Assembly (NCBI GenBank): GCA_008107755.1
Contig: VIRH01000072.1
Coordinates: 1 to 64,000 of the forward strand
Reading direction: 5' to 3'
DNA from: Rhodobacterales bacterium
Lineage (GTDB): Bacteria > Pseudomonadota > Alphaproteobacteria > Rhizobiales > Stappiaceae
DNA: 64,000 bases
Made by a program: the position numbers and the translations under genes. This document shows, in pieces, positions 10,099 through 18,837 of this stretch (positions within the stretch are counted from its first letter, which is position 1; every line of letters begins with the position of its first letter). The notes under the pieces are model-generated. The model was not told the DNA's origin and did not search any database. It was given only the letters and a program-made list of their open reading frames with translations.

Positions 10099-10470
10099 AT
10101 GAAACGACAATTCACCAACATTCTGACCGAAGAGGTCGCCCTCACGGCGGCCTTTTATGAACAGCTCCTTGGGCTAAAGCCGCAGTTTGCCTCAGACTGG
10201 TTTGTCAATCTGGCCGATCCGGAGACACCCGGCCTCGAACTCGGCATCCTCGACCAGACCAGCGACATCGTGCCGGCCCGAGCTCAGAAAGCGCCGGCCG
10301 GTATCATCCTGACCTTCGTGGTGGAGGATTGCGACACTCTTTACGAGCGCGCACGTCAGATGAACGCGGTCATCGTCGAACCGCCGCGCGACTTGCCCTA
10401 TGGCCAGCGTCGCATGATCGTCCGGGATCCAGCTGGAACCTTTGTCGATATCAGCTCGCCGGTTCGTTAA
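10099..10470 (+). CDS. VOC-superfamily (glyoxalase/dioxygenase-like) protein
   Basis: A 123-residue protein with the paired beta-alpha-beta-beta-beta modules of the vicinal-oxygen-chelate fold: an N-terminal half starting with TEEVALTAAFYEQLLGLKP and a C-terminal half ending VRDPAGTFVDISSP. Members include glyoxalase I, antibiotic-binding proteins and extradiol dioxygenases; the metal-binding residues are not clear enough here to name a reaction. The ATG at 10099 has a good GGGGAGG site six bases upstream. It is close behind pgk and ends before a long hairpin, so it is probably the last gene of that transcript. Confidence 0.75.
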   Translation: MKRQFTNILTEEVALTAAFYEQLLGLKPQFASDWFVNLADPETPGLELGILDQTSDIVPARAQKAPAGIILTFVVEDCDTLYERARQMNAVIVEPPRDLPYGQRRMIVRDPAGTFVDISSPVR

Positions 10471-10487
10471 GCCGGCAACAGGATCCT

Positions 10488-10532
10488 GAAGGCCGTTAAT
10501 TATTTCGAAAACCGAAATAATTAACGGCCTTC
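10488..10532. terminator. Long 20-bp perfect hairpin after the VOC gene
   Basis: The arms 10488–10507 and 10513–10532 are perfect reverse complements (GAAGGCCGTTAATTATTTCG) with a five-base loop; ATTTTG follows. It lies between the pgk–VOC transcript and fba and probably terminates or insulates transcription, but the AT-rich loop-proximal half is unlike an ordinary terminator. Confidence 0.55.
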
Positions 10533-10700
10533 ATTTTGCGGCAGGCCTTTGTATTTTAATTGATTTAGACGATTTTCCCCCTCTTTCCCTGCTGGAAAAT
10601 ACTGTTAGAACCACTAAGGATTGACGCACCGCAACACTGGTGACGAGATTTGTTGCTAGCCTCTCGGGCTAAACGGATCCGGACCTTCGGGAGACATCTA

Positions 10701-11768
10701 ATGGCACGCATTACCCTCCGCCAGCTTCTTGACCATGCCGCAGAGCACGACTACGGCGTTCCGGCATTCAACATCAACAACATGGAACAGGCGCTGGCCA
10801 TCATGGCCGCGGCCGACAAGACGGATGCTCCTGTCATCATCCAGGCGTCCCGTGGCGCACGGGCCTATGCCCACGACGTGATGCTGAAGCACATGATGGA
10901 TGCCGTGGTCGAGATCTACCCGCACATCCCGGTCTGTGTCCATCTGGACCACGGCAACGCGCCGCAGACCTGCATGACCGCGATCCAGGCCGGCTTCACC
11001 TCCGTCATGATGGATGGCTCCCTTGAAGCCGACGGCAAGACGCCGGCAGACTGGGACTACAATGTCGGCGTCACCAAGACCGTGACCGACATGGCCCATC
11101 TCGGCGGCATTTCCGTCGAAGGCGAACTCGGTGTGCTCGGTTCGCTGGAAACCGGCATGGGCGACAAGGAAGACGGCCACGGTGCCGAAGGCAAGCTGAG
11201 CCATGACCAGCTTCTGACCAATCCGGACGAAGCGGTAAAATTCGTGCGCGAGACCAAGGTCGATGCGCTCGCCATCGCCATGGGCACCAGCCACGGCGCC
11301 TACAAGTTCACCCGCAAGCCGGACGGCGAGATCCTTGCCATGAACGTGATCGAGGAAATCCACCGTCGCCTGCCGGAAACGCATCTCGTGATGCACGGCT
11401 CCTCTTCCGTGCCGCAGGATCTTCAGGAGATCATCAACAAGTACGGCGGCGAGATGCCCCAGACCTGGGGCGTGCCGGTCGAGGAAATCCAGCGCGGCAT
11501 CAAGAACGGCGTGCGCAAGGTCAACATCGACACCGACAACCGCATGGCGATGACCGGTCAGATCCGCCGGATCCTGAGCGAGACCCCCGGCGAGTTCGAC
11601 CCGCGCAAATATCTGAAGCCGGCCCGCGATGCGATGGAAAAGCTCTGCGCCGAGCGGCTGGAGGCCTTCAACACCGCAGGCCAGGCCTCCAAGATCAAGA
11701 AGATCGTGACCCTCGCGGACATGGCGGCACGCTATCAGTCCGGCGAACTGGATCCGAAGATCGCCTGA
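10701..11768 (+). CDS. fba: Class II fructose-bisphosphate aldolase
   Basis: The 355-residue protein shows the zinc/catalytic VHLDHGN motif (Asp83, His84), [28 protein letters not shown] and the [15 protein letters not shown] phosphate-binding segment. The sequence style is the Calvin-cycle-type subgroup of class II aldolases. It cleaves fructose-1,6-bisphosphate or condenses triose phosphates. The start at 10701 follows GGGAG. About 165 bases precede it, including TTGACG at 10621 as a possible -35 element, so fba likely has its own promoter. Confidence 0.95.
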   Translation: MARITLRQLLDHAAEHDYGVPAFNINNMEQALAIMAAADKTDAPVIIQASRGARAYAHDVMLKHMMDAVVEIYPHIPVCVHLDHGNAPQTCMTAIQAGFTSVMMDGSLEADGKTPADWDYNVGVTKTVTDMAHLGGISVEGELGVLGSLETGMGDKEDGHGAEGKLSHDQLLTNPDEAVKFVRETKVDALAIAMGTSHGAYKFTRKPDGEILAMNVIEEIHRRLPETHLVMHGSSSVPQDLQEIINKYGGEMPQTWGVPVEEIQRGIKNGVRKVNIDTDNRMAMTGQIRRILSETPGEFDPRKYLKPARDAMEKLCAERLEAFNTAGQASKIKKIVTLADMAARYQSGELDPKIA

Positions 11769-11808
11769 CAATCAGGCCCCATTCGACCTCATTTCTCTCA
11801 AAATCCTG

Positions 11809-11836
11809 AAAGAGGGGCCTTGCGTCCCTCTTTCGC
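11809..11836 (+). terminator. Hairpin after fba
   Basis: AAAGAGGG (11809–11816) pairs with CCCTCTTT (11826–11833) in the 116-base gap between fba and the ThiE-like gene. There is no T-run on the plus strand, so this may attenuate rather than fully terminate. Confidence 0.4.
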
Positions 11837-11884
11837 CGTCTTTAGGGACAAGAACGAACAAAGATCATTCAGGACAGATCCATA

Positions 11885-12526
11885 GTGAACCGCCCCCGCC
11901 TCTTCCTTGTCACGCCGCCCCGGTTTGACGTCGCAGACCTCGCCGAAAAACTCCGGCAGGCCTTTTCCGGCGGCGATATCGCCTGCGTGCTGATCTACAT
12001 GCCCGAAGCCAGCACCAAGGAGATCCAGGCCGCGGCCGAGGTGCTGGTGCCCGTGATCCAGGAAGGCGGCGCGGCTGCGATCGTCTACCGGGACACCCAG
12101 GCGGCCGGTCGCAGCGGTGCGGACGGCGTTCACGTCGACAGCTCGCTGGACGACCTGAAGCTTGCGGTCGAAAGCTTCCGCCCCGATCGGATTGTCGGCA
12201 CCGGCGGAACCAAGCTGAAGCACGAGGCGATGGAGTGGGCAGAGACCGGCGTCGATTACATGTTCTTCGGCGTGATCAACCTTCCGGAAAAGGAAGGTGC
12301 GCACGACAAGACGATTACGCTCGCCTCCTGGTGGGCGGAACTCTTCGAGACGCAATGTGTCGCCCTTGCCGGCTCTTCCATGGATGCCCTCGGCGATGTC
12401 GCTGCGACCGGCGCCGACTTCATTGCGGTCAAGGATCTGGTGTGGCAGTCGGACAAGGATGTTTCATCGGTCGTGGCTAAGGCCAATGACATTCTGGAAG
12501 CCTATCCGTTTCCCGAGCCCGAGTGA
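11885..12526 (+). CDS. ThiE-like (thiamine-phosphate synthase family) protein
   Basis: A 213-residue TIM-barrel protein of the thiamine phosphate synthase/TenI family: RLFLVTPP as first strand, GADGVHVDSS near residue 80, GTGGTKLKHEAMEWAETGVDY and a C-terminal GADFIAVKDLVW. Genuine ThiE couples HMP-PP and HET-P to thiamine phosphate, but here the usual NDR-type motif reads VYRDT and the downstream ADGVHLGQ-D pattern is altered, so catalysis is doubtful. It sits after fba, a position I associate with Rhizobiales. The GTG start at 11885 is supported only by a weak AGGA. Confidence 0.7.
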   Translation: MNRPRLFLVTPPRFDVADLAEKLRQAFSGGDIACVLIYMPEASTKEIQAAAEVLVPVIQEGGAAAIVYRDTQAAGRSGADGVHVDSSLDDLKLAVESFRPDRIVGTGGTKLKHEAMEWAETGVDYMFFGVINLPEKEGAHDKTITLASWWAELFETQCVALAGSSMDALGDVAATGADFIAVKDLVWQSDKDVSSVVAKANDILEAYPFPEPE

Positions 12527-12591
12527 GGCCGACCAGCACGGTTGTTCGAAATGGCAGTGCCGAAAAATTGCCCAATCGGGAAGGTAGGACA

Positions 12592-13794
12592 ATGAACATG
12601 CCTTTGAATCTTGAACAGGCCCCTGTTTCGTTCTTGCGGTTTCCGGCGCTGCTCCGGTGGGCGAAGACCCGTGTCACCACCGAAGGTGACAGGCGCAGGC
12701 TCGCAACCCGTCCGTTTCGGCTTGCGGCCGCCTGCCTGCTCACATTGGCTGCCAGTTTCCCCGCGCACGCCCAGGACAATTCGGATGCGTCCGCCGACAC
12801 GGTCGCGACCCCGGAAGGAGAAGCCGGCGAAAAGCTTCCCGTCCTGATCGACGTCACGACCCGCGACAAGACCATTCTCAGCATTGTCGATGCGGGGCCG
12901 CCTTCGCTTGGTGGAGAGGAGACGGCAACCGCCGATACGGCCTACTCCGCGTTCCAGCGTGGCTGGTATCTGACGGCCGTCGGCCTGGCAACACCGCTTG
13001 CCGAGGAAGGCAACACGGCGGCGCAGGCCCTGCTTGGCGTCATCCATGAAGCGGGCCTCGGCATCCGGCAGGACAAAACCAAGGCCGCCGACTGGTACCG
13101 GCTCGCCGCGAACGCGGGCGATGTCGGCTCCGCCATGCAGCTTGCCCAGCTCTATCTGCTCGGCACCGGGGTCGAGGTCGACAAGAAAAAGGCCGCTGAT
13201 CTCTTCGAGAAGGCAGCCGACGCCGGAAACCCGTCGGCGCTCTACAATCTCGCGCTGATCTATCAGGAGGGCGAAGGGCGTCCCTTCGATGAGGACAAGG
13301 CCCGCGAGCTTCTGGAAAAGGCAGCGCAGCTCAATGATTCCGACGCGCAATACGCACTGGCCCTCTCCTTCCTGGAATCCCTGACCGGTCTGAACGATCC
13401 GGGTCAGGGCGCCTTCTGGATGGGCCGGGCAGCACGCCGCGGCAACACCTCGGCGCAGGTCTATTACGGCATCCTCAGATTCCAGGGCAAAGGCGTCGAG
13501 CCGGACGAAGCGGAAGCCGCCGACTGGTTCGAGCGGGCGGCGACGTCCGGAAATCCCGTGGCGATGAACCGGCTTGCCCGAATCTATGCCTATGGCAGGG
13601 GACGCGAGCAGAACATGGCCGCGGCGGCGGGCTGGCACCTGATCGCGCGGACCCTCGGCGTATCGGACTTCTCCCTCGACCGCATCGTCGAAGGGCTGGA
13701 CGACGAGACCATGACGGAGGCGCGCAAGCTGGCCGAACAGTATTCGGCGACGCTGATGGCCCCGTCCGAAGACCCGGCACAGCACACGCCCTGA
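12592..13794 (+). CDS. Secreted/periplasmic Sel1-like repeat (TPR) protein
   Basis: The 400-residue protein carries about seven tandem Sel1-type repeats (for example AADWYRLAANAGDVGSAMQ, ADWFERAATSGNPVAMNRLA) from roughly residue 140 to 390. A hydrophobic segment (LAAACLLTLAASFPAHAQ, about residues 43–60) looks like a signal peptide with AHA-Q cleavage, but is preceded by some 40 residues, so the true start may be further downstream than the ATG at 12592, which has a GGAAGGTAGG site. Sel1 proteins are scaffolds in signalling and envelope processes. No specific role is evident; it ends at a good terminator. Confidence 0.8.
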   Translation: MNMPLNLEQAPVSFLRFPALLRWAKTRVTTEGDRRRLATRPFRLAAACLLTLAASFPAHAQDNSDASADTVATPEGEAGEKLPVLIDVTTRDKTILSIVDAGPPSLGGEETATADTAYSAFQRGWYLTAVGLATPLAEEGNTAAQALLGVIHEAGLGIRQDKTKAADWYRLAANAGDVGSAMQLAQLYLLGTGVEVDKKKAADLFEKAADAGNPSALYNLALIYQEGEGRPFDEDKARELLEKAAQLNDSDAQYALALSFLESLTGLNDPGQGAFWMGRAARRGNTSAQVYYGILRFQGKGVEPDEAEAADWFERAATSGNPVAMNRLARIYAYGRGREQNMAAAAGWHLIARTLGVSDFSLDRIVEGLDDETMTEARKLAEQYSATLMAPSEDPAQHTP

Positions 13795-13830
13795 CCGGCT
13801 GGTTGCCTGCCGCATTCGCGCGCCAAGGCC

Positions 13831-13860
13831 GGCAATCGCAAGCATGATTGCCTTTTTTCC
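13831..13860 (+). terminator. Rho-independent terminator after the Sel1-repeat gene
   Basis: GGCAATC (13831–13837) pairs with GATTGCC (13846–13852), followed by six T residues. It isolates efp from the upstream gene. Confidence 0.85.
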
Positions 13861-13972
13861 TTGAATCCGTCCCGCTTTTGTGGTGGACAGGCGCCAGCGA
13901 ATTCCGGCGCGCAGACGCGCGCCGGCCTTGCGCCGTTTCAAGATCCAAAACAAATCAGAAGTCGGTCGTTCC

Positions 13973-14536
13973 ATGAAAATCAACGGAAACGAAATAAAGC
14001 CCGGTAACGTGCTGCAGCATCAGGACACTTTGTGGGCCGTTGTAAAGGTACAGCACGTCAAGCCGGGCAAGGGCGGCGCCTTCGCGCAGGTCGAAATGAA
14101 GAACCTGATCGACGGCCGCAAACTCAACGAACGTTTCCGTTCTGAAGACAAGGTCGAGCGCGTTCGCCTCGAGCAGAAGGACTTCCAGTATCTCTATACT
14201 CAGGAAGACATGCTGATCTTCATGGACACGGAAACCTACGAGCAGCTTGAACTGCAGGCCGATTTCGTCGGCGACCGGGCCGCCTTCCTTCAGGACGGCA
14301 TGATGGTCACCGTGGAACTGCACGAGGAACGCCCGATCGGCATCACACTGCCCCAGTTCGTCACTCTGGAAATCCGGGAAGCAGACGCAGTGGTCAAGGG
14401 CCAGACGCAGTCCTCTTCCTACAAGCCCGCGCTCATGGAAAATGGCGTCCGCGTTATGGTTCCGCCTTTCATCACCGCCGGCGAAAAGATCATCGTCGAC
14501 ACCGGCTCTCTGGAATACGTCCGCCGCGCGGACTGA
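13973..14536 (+). CDS. efp: Translation elongation factor P
   Basis: A 187-residue protein, normal EF-P length, with KPGKGGAF in domain I; Lys33 is the residue equivalent to the lysine modified by EpmA/EpmB in Escherichia coli. Domain III ends with [21 protein letters not shown], matching the family signature. EF-P binds between the ribosomal P and E sites and rescues ribosomes stalled at polyproline. The start at 13973 gives the conserved [17 protein letters not shown]-terminus. It is followed 73 bases later by an inositol monophosphatase gene, a common alphaproteobacterial pairing. Confidence 0.95.
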   Translation: MKINGNEIKPGNVLQHQDTLWAVVKVQHVKPGKGGAFAQVEMKNLIDGRKLNERFRSEDKVERVRLEQKDFQYLYTQEDMLIFMDTETYEQLELQADFVGDRAAFLQDGMMVTVELHEERPIGITLPQFVTLEIREADAVVKGQTQSSSYKPALMENGVRVMVPPFITAGEKIIVDTGSLEYVRRAD

Positions 14537-14609
14537 TCCACAGCCCCATAACAATCAGGACAGCGCGCCCGGACTGGTCCGGGCAGCGCCCAGCTACAAG
14601 TAACGATCA

Positions 14610-15416
14610 ATGGCTCGCACAGCACTCCTCAACGTGATGGTCCAGGCCGCGACCAAGGCCGGACGCAGTCTGGTTCGCGATTTCGGTGAAGTCGAAAATC
14701 TCCAGGTCTCCCGCAAGGGTCCCGGCGACTTCGTATCGGCCGCGGACCGCAAGGCGGAGGAGATCGTGCGCGCCGAGCTGACCAAGGCACGGCCGACCTA
14801 CGGCCTTGTGATGGAAGAAAGCGGCGAGGTCGAGGGCACGGACGGTCAGCATCGCTGGCATGTCGATCCGCTCGACGGCACGACGAACTTCCTCCACGGT
14901 ATTCCGATCTTCTGCACATCGATCGCGCTTGAGCGTGCGGGCGAAATCGTCGCCGGCGTCATCTACAACCCGGTCATGGACGAACTCTACACGGCCGAAC
15001 GCGGCCGCGGCGCATTCCTGAACGATCGCCGCCTGCGGGTTGCCGGCCGCATGGAACTGCCGGATATGGTCTTCGCGACCGGACTGCCCTTCATCGGCAA
15101 GGGCGACCACGGTCGCACCCTGCGCGAGCTGCGCTACATCATGCCCGAAGTGGCCGGCATTCGCCGCGCTGGCGCAGCAGCACTCGATCTGGCGTGGACG
15201 GCATCCGGACGTTACGACGGCTACTGGGAGCGCAATCTCAACTCCTGGGACATTGCCGCCGGCCTCCTGATGGTGCGCGAAGCCGGTGGCTTCGTCAGCG
15301 ATCTTGCAGGCAAGGGCTCGATGCTGGAAAGCGGCGATGTCGTCGTCGGCAACGAATTCGCCCATAAGCAGCTTCTGGCGCTTTTGAAAAAAGCCGCGAC
15401 TCCAAACAACAGCTGA
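14610..15416 (+). CDS. suhB: Inositol monophosphatase family protein (SuhB-like)
   Basis: The 268-residue protein has the metal-binding motif WHVDPLDGTTNFLHGIP near residue 90 and the second signature WDIAAGLLMVREAGG near residue 212, as well as the EES residue pair near 70. The family dephosphorylates inositol-1-phosphate and related phosphates with magnesium and lithium sensitivity; SuhB also acts in rRNA transcription antitermination in enterobacteria. It lies after efp and ends before a moderate terminator hairpin. Family is certain; the exact substrate is not. Confidence 0.9.
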   Translation: MARTALLNVMVQAATKAGRSLVRDFGEVENLQVSRKGPGDFVSAADRKAEEIVRAELTKARPTYGLVMEESGEVEGTDGQHRWHVDPLDGTTNFLHGIPIFCTSIALERAGEIVAGVIYNPVMDELYTAERGRGAFLNDRRLRVAGRMELPDMVFATGLPFIGKGDHGRTLRELRYIMPEVAGIRRAGAAALDLAWTASGRYDGYWERNLNSWDIAAGLLMVREAGGFVSDLAGKGSMLESGDVVVGNEFAHKQLLALLKKAATPNNS

Positions 15417-15456
15417 ACCTACCGCCGACCACCGCGTGTAATCGCTCCGGCGTGCC

Positions 15457-15476
15457 ATCCGGCCCGCCGGATTTTC
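15457..15476 (+). terminator. Probable terminator after suhB
   Basis: ATCCGG (15457–15462) pairs with CCGGAT (15467–15472), followed by TTT. Short but well placed in the gap before the MotA-like gene. Confidence 0.55.
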
Positions 15477-15583
15477 GGCTGTCCAAAGCAAATTGGGGGC
15501 TTTGCGGCGAATAGAGGTTTCCAACGCCTTTAAAATCACGCTATCAATCAGTTACCTTTTCTGCAGGTGATTGATTGCGCAAT

Positions 15584-16576
15584 ATGGCACGTGAATTTGA
15601 CCCCTATAGTCTGTCCAGCCCGAGGGCGTATCTGACGTTCATGATCATCTTCCTGGTGATCGTCGCCTTCATCGCATTCATCCTCTTTCCGCAGATCTCA
15701 ACCGCCTTCATGAGCAATCCGGGCCTCAACGGCCTCATCGTGCTTGTTGGCGCTTTCGGCATCGTGCTGCTTTTTGGTCGCGTCATCCGGCTGTTTCCGG
15801 AAATTACCTGGGTCAACAGTTTCCGCGTCGGCGACCCCGGTCTCGAAACCCGTTCGCCTGTCCTCCTTGCGCCCATGGCCGCCCTTCTGGGCAACAAGGC
15901 CGGCGACATGGCCCTGACGCCGACGACCGCCCGCTCCATCCTCGATTCCATCGGCATGCGCCTTGAGGAATCGCGGGAGATGTCGCGCTATCTGACCGGG
16001 CTCCTGGTGTTTCTCGGCCTGCTCGGCACCTTCTGGGGTCTGTTGCAGACGGTGTCCTCCGTCGGCGCCACCATTCAGTCGCTAGATGTTGGCTCCGGTG
16101 ATGCGAATGTGATCTTCGAGGACCTGAAGGCCGGCCTGGAAGCGCCGCTTTCCGGCATGGGCACGGCGTTCTCGTCCTCGCTCTTCGGCCTCACCGGCTC
16201 GCTCGTACTCGGCTTCCTCGACCTGCAGGCCGGTCAGGCGCAGAACCGTTTCTACAACGAACTGGAAGACTGGCTTTCCACCGTCACGGACATCGATCCG
16301 GAAGAAAGCCTTTTCAGCAACACCGATTCTCCCGGCGTCGAGCAGATCCAGGCATCGATCAATACACTGCAAAAGAGCATTGAGGACGGCGGCGGCAGCC
16401 GCAATTCCTCGCAGGCCATGGCCAATCTCGCAGAAGGCATTCAGGGATTGGTGAAACACGTGCGTTCCGAGCAGCAGATGATGCGCGACTGGGCAGAGTC
16501 CCAGAGCGAACAGCAGAAACGGATCGAGGGCCTGCTTTCGTCCATCGCCGCTGCCTTCGACCGGGCAAAGGAGTGA
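15584..16576 (+). CDS. MotA/TolQ/ExbB-like inner-membrane channel protein
   Basis: A 330-residue protein with two N-terminal membrane segments (about residues 18–40 and 50–70), a cytoplasmic loop, and two further segments around LTGLLVFLGLLGTFWGLL (about 135–155) and GMGTAFSSSLFGLTGSLVLGF (about 190–210), the MotA/TolQ/ExbB channel signature. A cytoplasmic C-terminal coiled region follows. Such proteins conduct protons with a MotB/ExbD/TolR partner; the next gene encodes one. No flagellar gene is nearby. ATG 15584 is chosen, although TTG at 15575 lies closer to AGGTGA. Confidence 0.8.
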   Translation: MAREFDPYSLSSPRAYLTFMIIFLVIVAFIAFILFPQISTAFMSNPGLNGLIVLVGAFGIVLLFGRVIRLFPEITWVNSFRVGDPGLETRSPVLLAPMAALLGNKAGDMALTPTTARSILDSIGMRLEESREMSRYLTGLLVFLGLLGTFWGLLQTVSSVGATIQSLDVGSGDANVIFEDLKAGLEAPLSGMGTAFSSSLFGLTGSLVLGFLDLQAGQAQNRFYNELEDWLSTVTDIDPEESLFSNTDSPGVEQIQASINTLQKSIEDGGGSRNSSQAMANLAEGIQGLVKHVRSEQQMMRDWAESQSEQQKRIEGLLSSIAAAFDRAKE

Positions 16577-16612
16577 TCCGACATGGCCCGACGAAAGACG
16601 GGGCGTTTCTAG

Positions 16613-17644
16613 ATGGCTAGCCTGCGCTCCCGCCGCCGCGCCCAATCGACCGATTACTGGCCTGGCTTCGTCGATGCCATGGCGACGCTTCTGCTCGTCA
16701 TCATCTTCCTGCTCTCGATCTTCATGATCGCGCAGTTCTTCCTGTCCCAGCAGCTTTCCGGACGCGATACTGTTCTGAACAGGCTGAACGCGCAGATCAG
16801 CGAGCTGACCGAGCTGCTGGCGCTGGAACGCGCAAACTCCGGCGAACTGGAAGACACTATCCTGGGCCTGCAGGCGAGCCTTTCCGATGCGGAGGCAGAG
16901 CAGTCCCGGCTGCAGGGCCTGCTCGACAGCAGTTCCGGCGAGGCCGATGCCGCCGGAGGACGCGCAAGTCGTCTGGAAAACCTTCTGGACGACGAGCGGC
17001 AGGTCAGCCAACAGGCCCTCGCACAAGTCGAGCTTCTCAACCAGCAGATCGCGGCGCTCCGCCGTCAGATTGCTGCCGCCAATGCTGCTCTTGAGGCCTC
17101 GGAGGCCAAGGAAGACCAGAGCCAGGCCAAGATCGCCAGCCTCGGCAAGCGCCTCAACGCCGCTCTCGTACAGCGTGTTCAGGAACTCTCGCGCTACCGC
17201 TCCGACTTCTTCGGCCGCCTGCGTGAGATACTGTCCCAGCGCTCGGACATTTCCGTCGTCGGCGACCGGTTCGTGTTCCAGTCAGAAGTCCTGTTTGACA
17301 GTGGACAGGAAGAGATCAACCCGGCCGGAGAGCAGGAACTCGACAAGCTCGCCGAGGCGATCCTCGAACTCAGTGCGCAGATCCCCGATGAGATCAACTG
17401 GGTCTTGCGTGTCGACGGCCATACCGATGCCCGACCGCTTTCCGGTTCCGGCCGACTGCGCAACAACTGGGAACTCTCCGCGGCGCGCGCGATTTCCGTT
17501 GTTCGCTACCTGATTTCCAAAGGCGTCGACCCCAAGCGCCTGGTTGCCGCCGGCTTCGGCGAATTCCAGCCCCTTGAAGAAGGCGACGGCCCGGAAGCTC
17601 TCGCCAGAAACCGCCGCATCGAGCTTAAGCTCACGGAGCGCTGA
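16613..17644 (+). CDS. MotB/OmpA-like peptidoglycan-binding partner protein
   Basis: The 343-residue protein has a single membrane span (about 22–44) preceded by WPGFVDAMATLL, in which Asp21 corresponds to the proton-carrying aspartate of MotB-type stators. A long coiled coil (about 50–190) leads to a C-terminal OmpA domain with VDGHTDARPL, NWELSAARAISVV and RNRRIELKL, which binds peptidoglycan. The gene follows the MotA-like gene by 36 bases, so they form a proton-driven stator-like pair. The unusually long periplasmic coiled coil differs from flagellar MotB. Confidence 0.82.
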   Translation: MASLRSRRRAQSTDYWPGFVDAMATLLLVIIFLLSIFMIAQFFLSQQLSGRDTVLNRLNAQISELTELLALERANSGELEDTILGLQASLSDAEAEQSRLQGLLDSSSGEADAAGGRASRLENLLDDERQVSQQALAQVELLNQQIAALRRQIAAANAALEASEAKEDQSQAKIASLGKRLNAALVQRVQELSRYRSDFFGRLREILSQRSDISVVGDRFVFQSEVLFDSGQEEINPAGEQELDKLAEAILELSAQIPDEINWVLRVDGHTDARPLSGSGRLRNNWELSAARAISVVRYLISKGVDPKRLVAAGFGEFQPLEEGDGPEALARNRRIELKLTER

Positions 17645-17722
17645 TCTTTTTCATGTGATGAAGGTTCGAGTGAGCCGGCAGATGAGGCGTGGCGCCTGGC
17701 TGCCGGCATCCTCGGGAGAAAG

Positions 17723-18427
17723 TCACTCCGGCTTGCGAAAGCTCATGAGAGTGAACAGCTTGAAGGGCGGCAGCGTTTCTTCGTGTTCCAGTTCCAGCTG
17801 CGTCCGGCCGAGAATGCGGGACCGAGGGAACTCGGGGTTCCAGCCGAGACGGTGGCCGAAGCGTTCCAGCCCCTGTTCGAATTTGGCACGAACACCGGAC
17901 TGGGCCGAAAAATGGTTGACCAGCAGCACAGTGCCGCCAGGCTTCGTTACGCGCTCCAGCTCTCGCATCACCTTTTCAGGATCGGGCACCACCGTGATCA
18001 GGTACATCGCGACAACCGCATCAAAGTGATTGTCGGGATAGGCCAGCTCGCCCGCATCCATGACCTGCAGATCCTGAATGTTGTCCCGGTGAGCGACGCG
18101 CTTGCGAGCGCGCTGCAGCATGTCGTCGCTAACGTCGATCCCGGAGATTTTCAGGTGATCGCCATAGAGCGGCAGTGACATTCCCGTTCCGACCCCGGCC
18201 TCCAGCACATTGCCCTCAAGCTTGTTGAGGTGGCTGACAGCAGCACGGCGGCCCCAGTAGAGTGGTCCTGCAAAGACGAGATCATAAACCGGCGCCCATC
18301 GCGCGTAAGCGGCAAGTACCGCAGACCCATCGAGCTTCTTGCTGTTGCGGGCCGCAGGATTCAGCATCCCCCCGACCTTCTGTTTCATGCTTCGAATACG
18401 GCTGGGAAGAATGTCGCTTTGGTTCAT
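17723..18427 (-). CDS. pmtA: Phosphatidylethanolamine N-methyltransferase (PmtA type)
   Basis: The 234-residue class I SAM-dependent methyltransferase has AYARWAPVYDLVF near residue 40, the SAM motif VLEAGVGTGMSLPLY near 74 and ISGIDVSDDMLQRARKR after it. This N-terminal block resembles the soluble Sinorhizobium/Rhodobacter PmtA, which methylates phosphatidylethanolamine stepwise to phosphatidylcholine at the inner membrane. The gene is monocistronic and points away from the next minus-strand gene across 410 bases. A ubiquinone-type methyltransferase is the alternative, less likely given the YARWAP motif. Confidence 0.75.
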   Translation of the reverse strand: MNQSDILPSRIRSMKQKVGGMLNPAARNSKKLDGSAVLAAYARWAPVYDLVFAGPLYWGRRAAVSHLNKLEGNVLEAGVGTGMSLPLYGDHLKISGIDVSDDMLQRARKRVAHRDNIQDLQVMDAGELAYPDNHFDAVVAMYLITVVPDPEKVMRELERVTKPGGTVLLVNHFSAQSGVRAKFEQGLERFGHRLGWNPEFPRSRILGRTQLELEHEETLPPFKLFTLMSFRKPE

Positions 18428-18837
18428 GGGTACCCGTTTTCAGGATCTTTGAATTTGAAATGACAAAAGCATCGCGTATGGATGCCTCAAGCGAAGACGA
18501 TCAGGGTTTGAGCAAAGACCGCTTGCCGCACGACGGAAAGCAGAGCGCCCTGTTCGGGCAAACGCAGGAAACCACCTTGCAGTTCCGCGAAAAAAACCGG
18601 CGATGGAGATCGCCGAGGCATTTACGCCCGAGATCGAACCGGAACACCTTTCCACGAATACCCCAACCGGTTCAATACCCTGGTCCGGTTCGCGCCGTCG
18701 CAACGATTGGAAATCCGGGTCATCCTGCCGCGTCATGCGCCTGAAGATCGCATGACCGCGCGTGTCTCTCGCGCCCGCGAAACAACGCGGACCAAGATCG
18801 AGCCCAACCCGGTCCGCGTGGTTCTGTCGCAGCTTTC
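18428..18837. other. Intergenic region without a recognisable gene
   Basis: About 410 bases between pmtA (leftward) and the 3' end of the oxygenase gene. Open frames exist on both strands but none has a ribosome site or recognisable sequence. No convincing terminator or repeat was seen. Confidence 0.4.

Noticed and set aside
15584-17644. Zorya-type anti-phage defence (ZorAB)
   Set aside because: No ZorC, ZorD or ZorE gene is nearby and the pair sits among housekeeping genes.
18440-18744. Open frames on both strands between pmtA and the oxygenase gene
   Set aside because: No start with a ribosome site, no domain and no codon preference like the neighbours.
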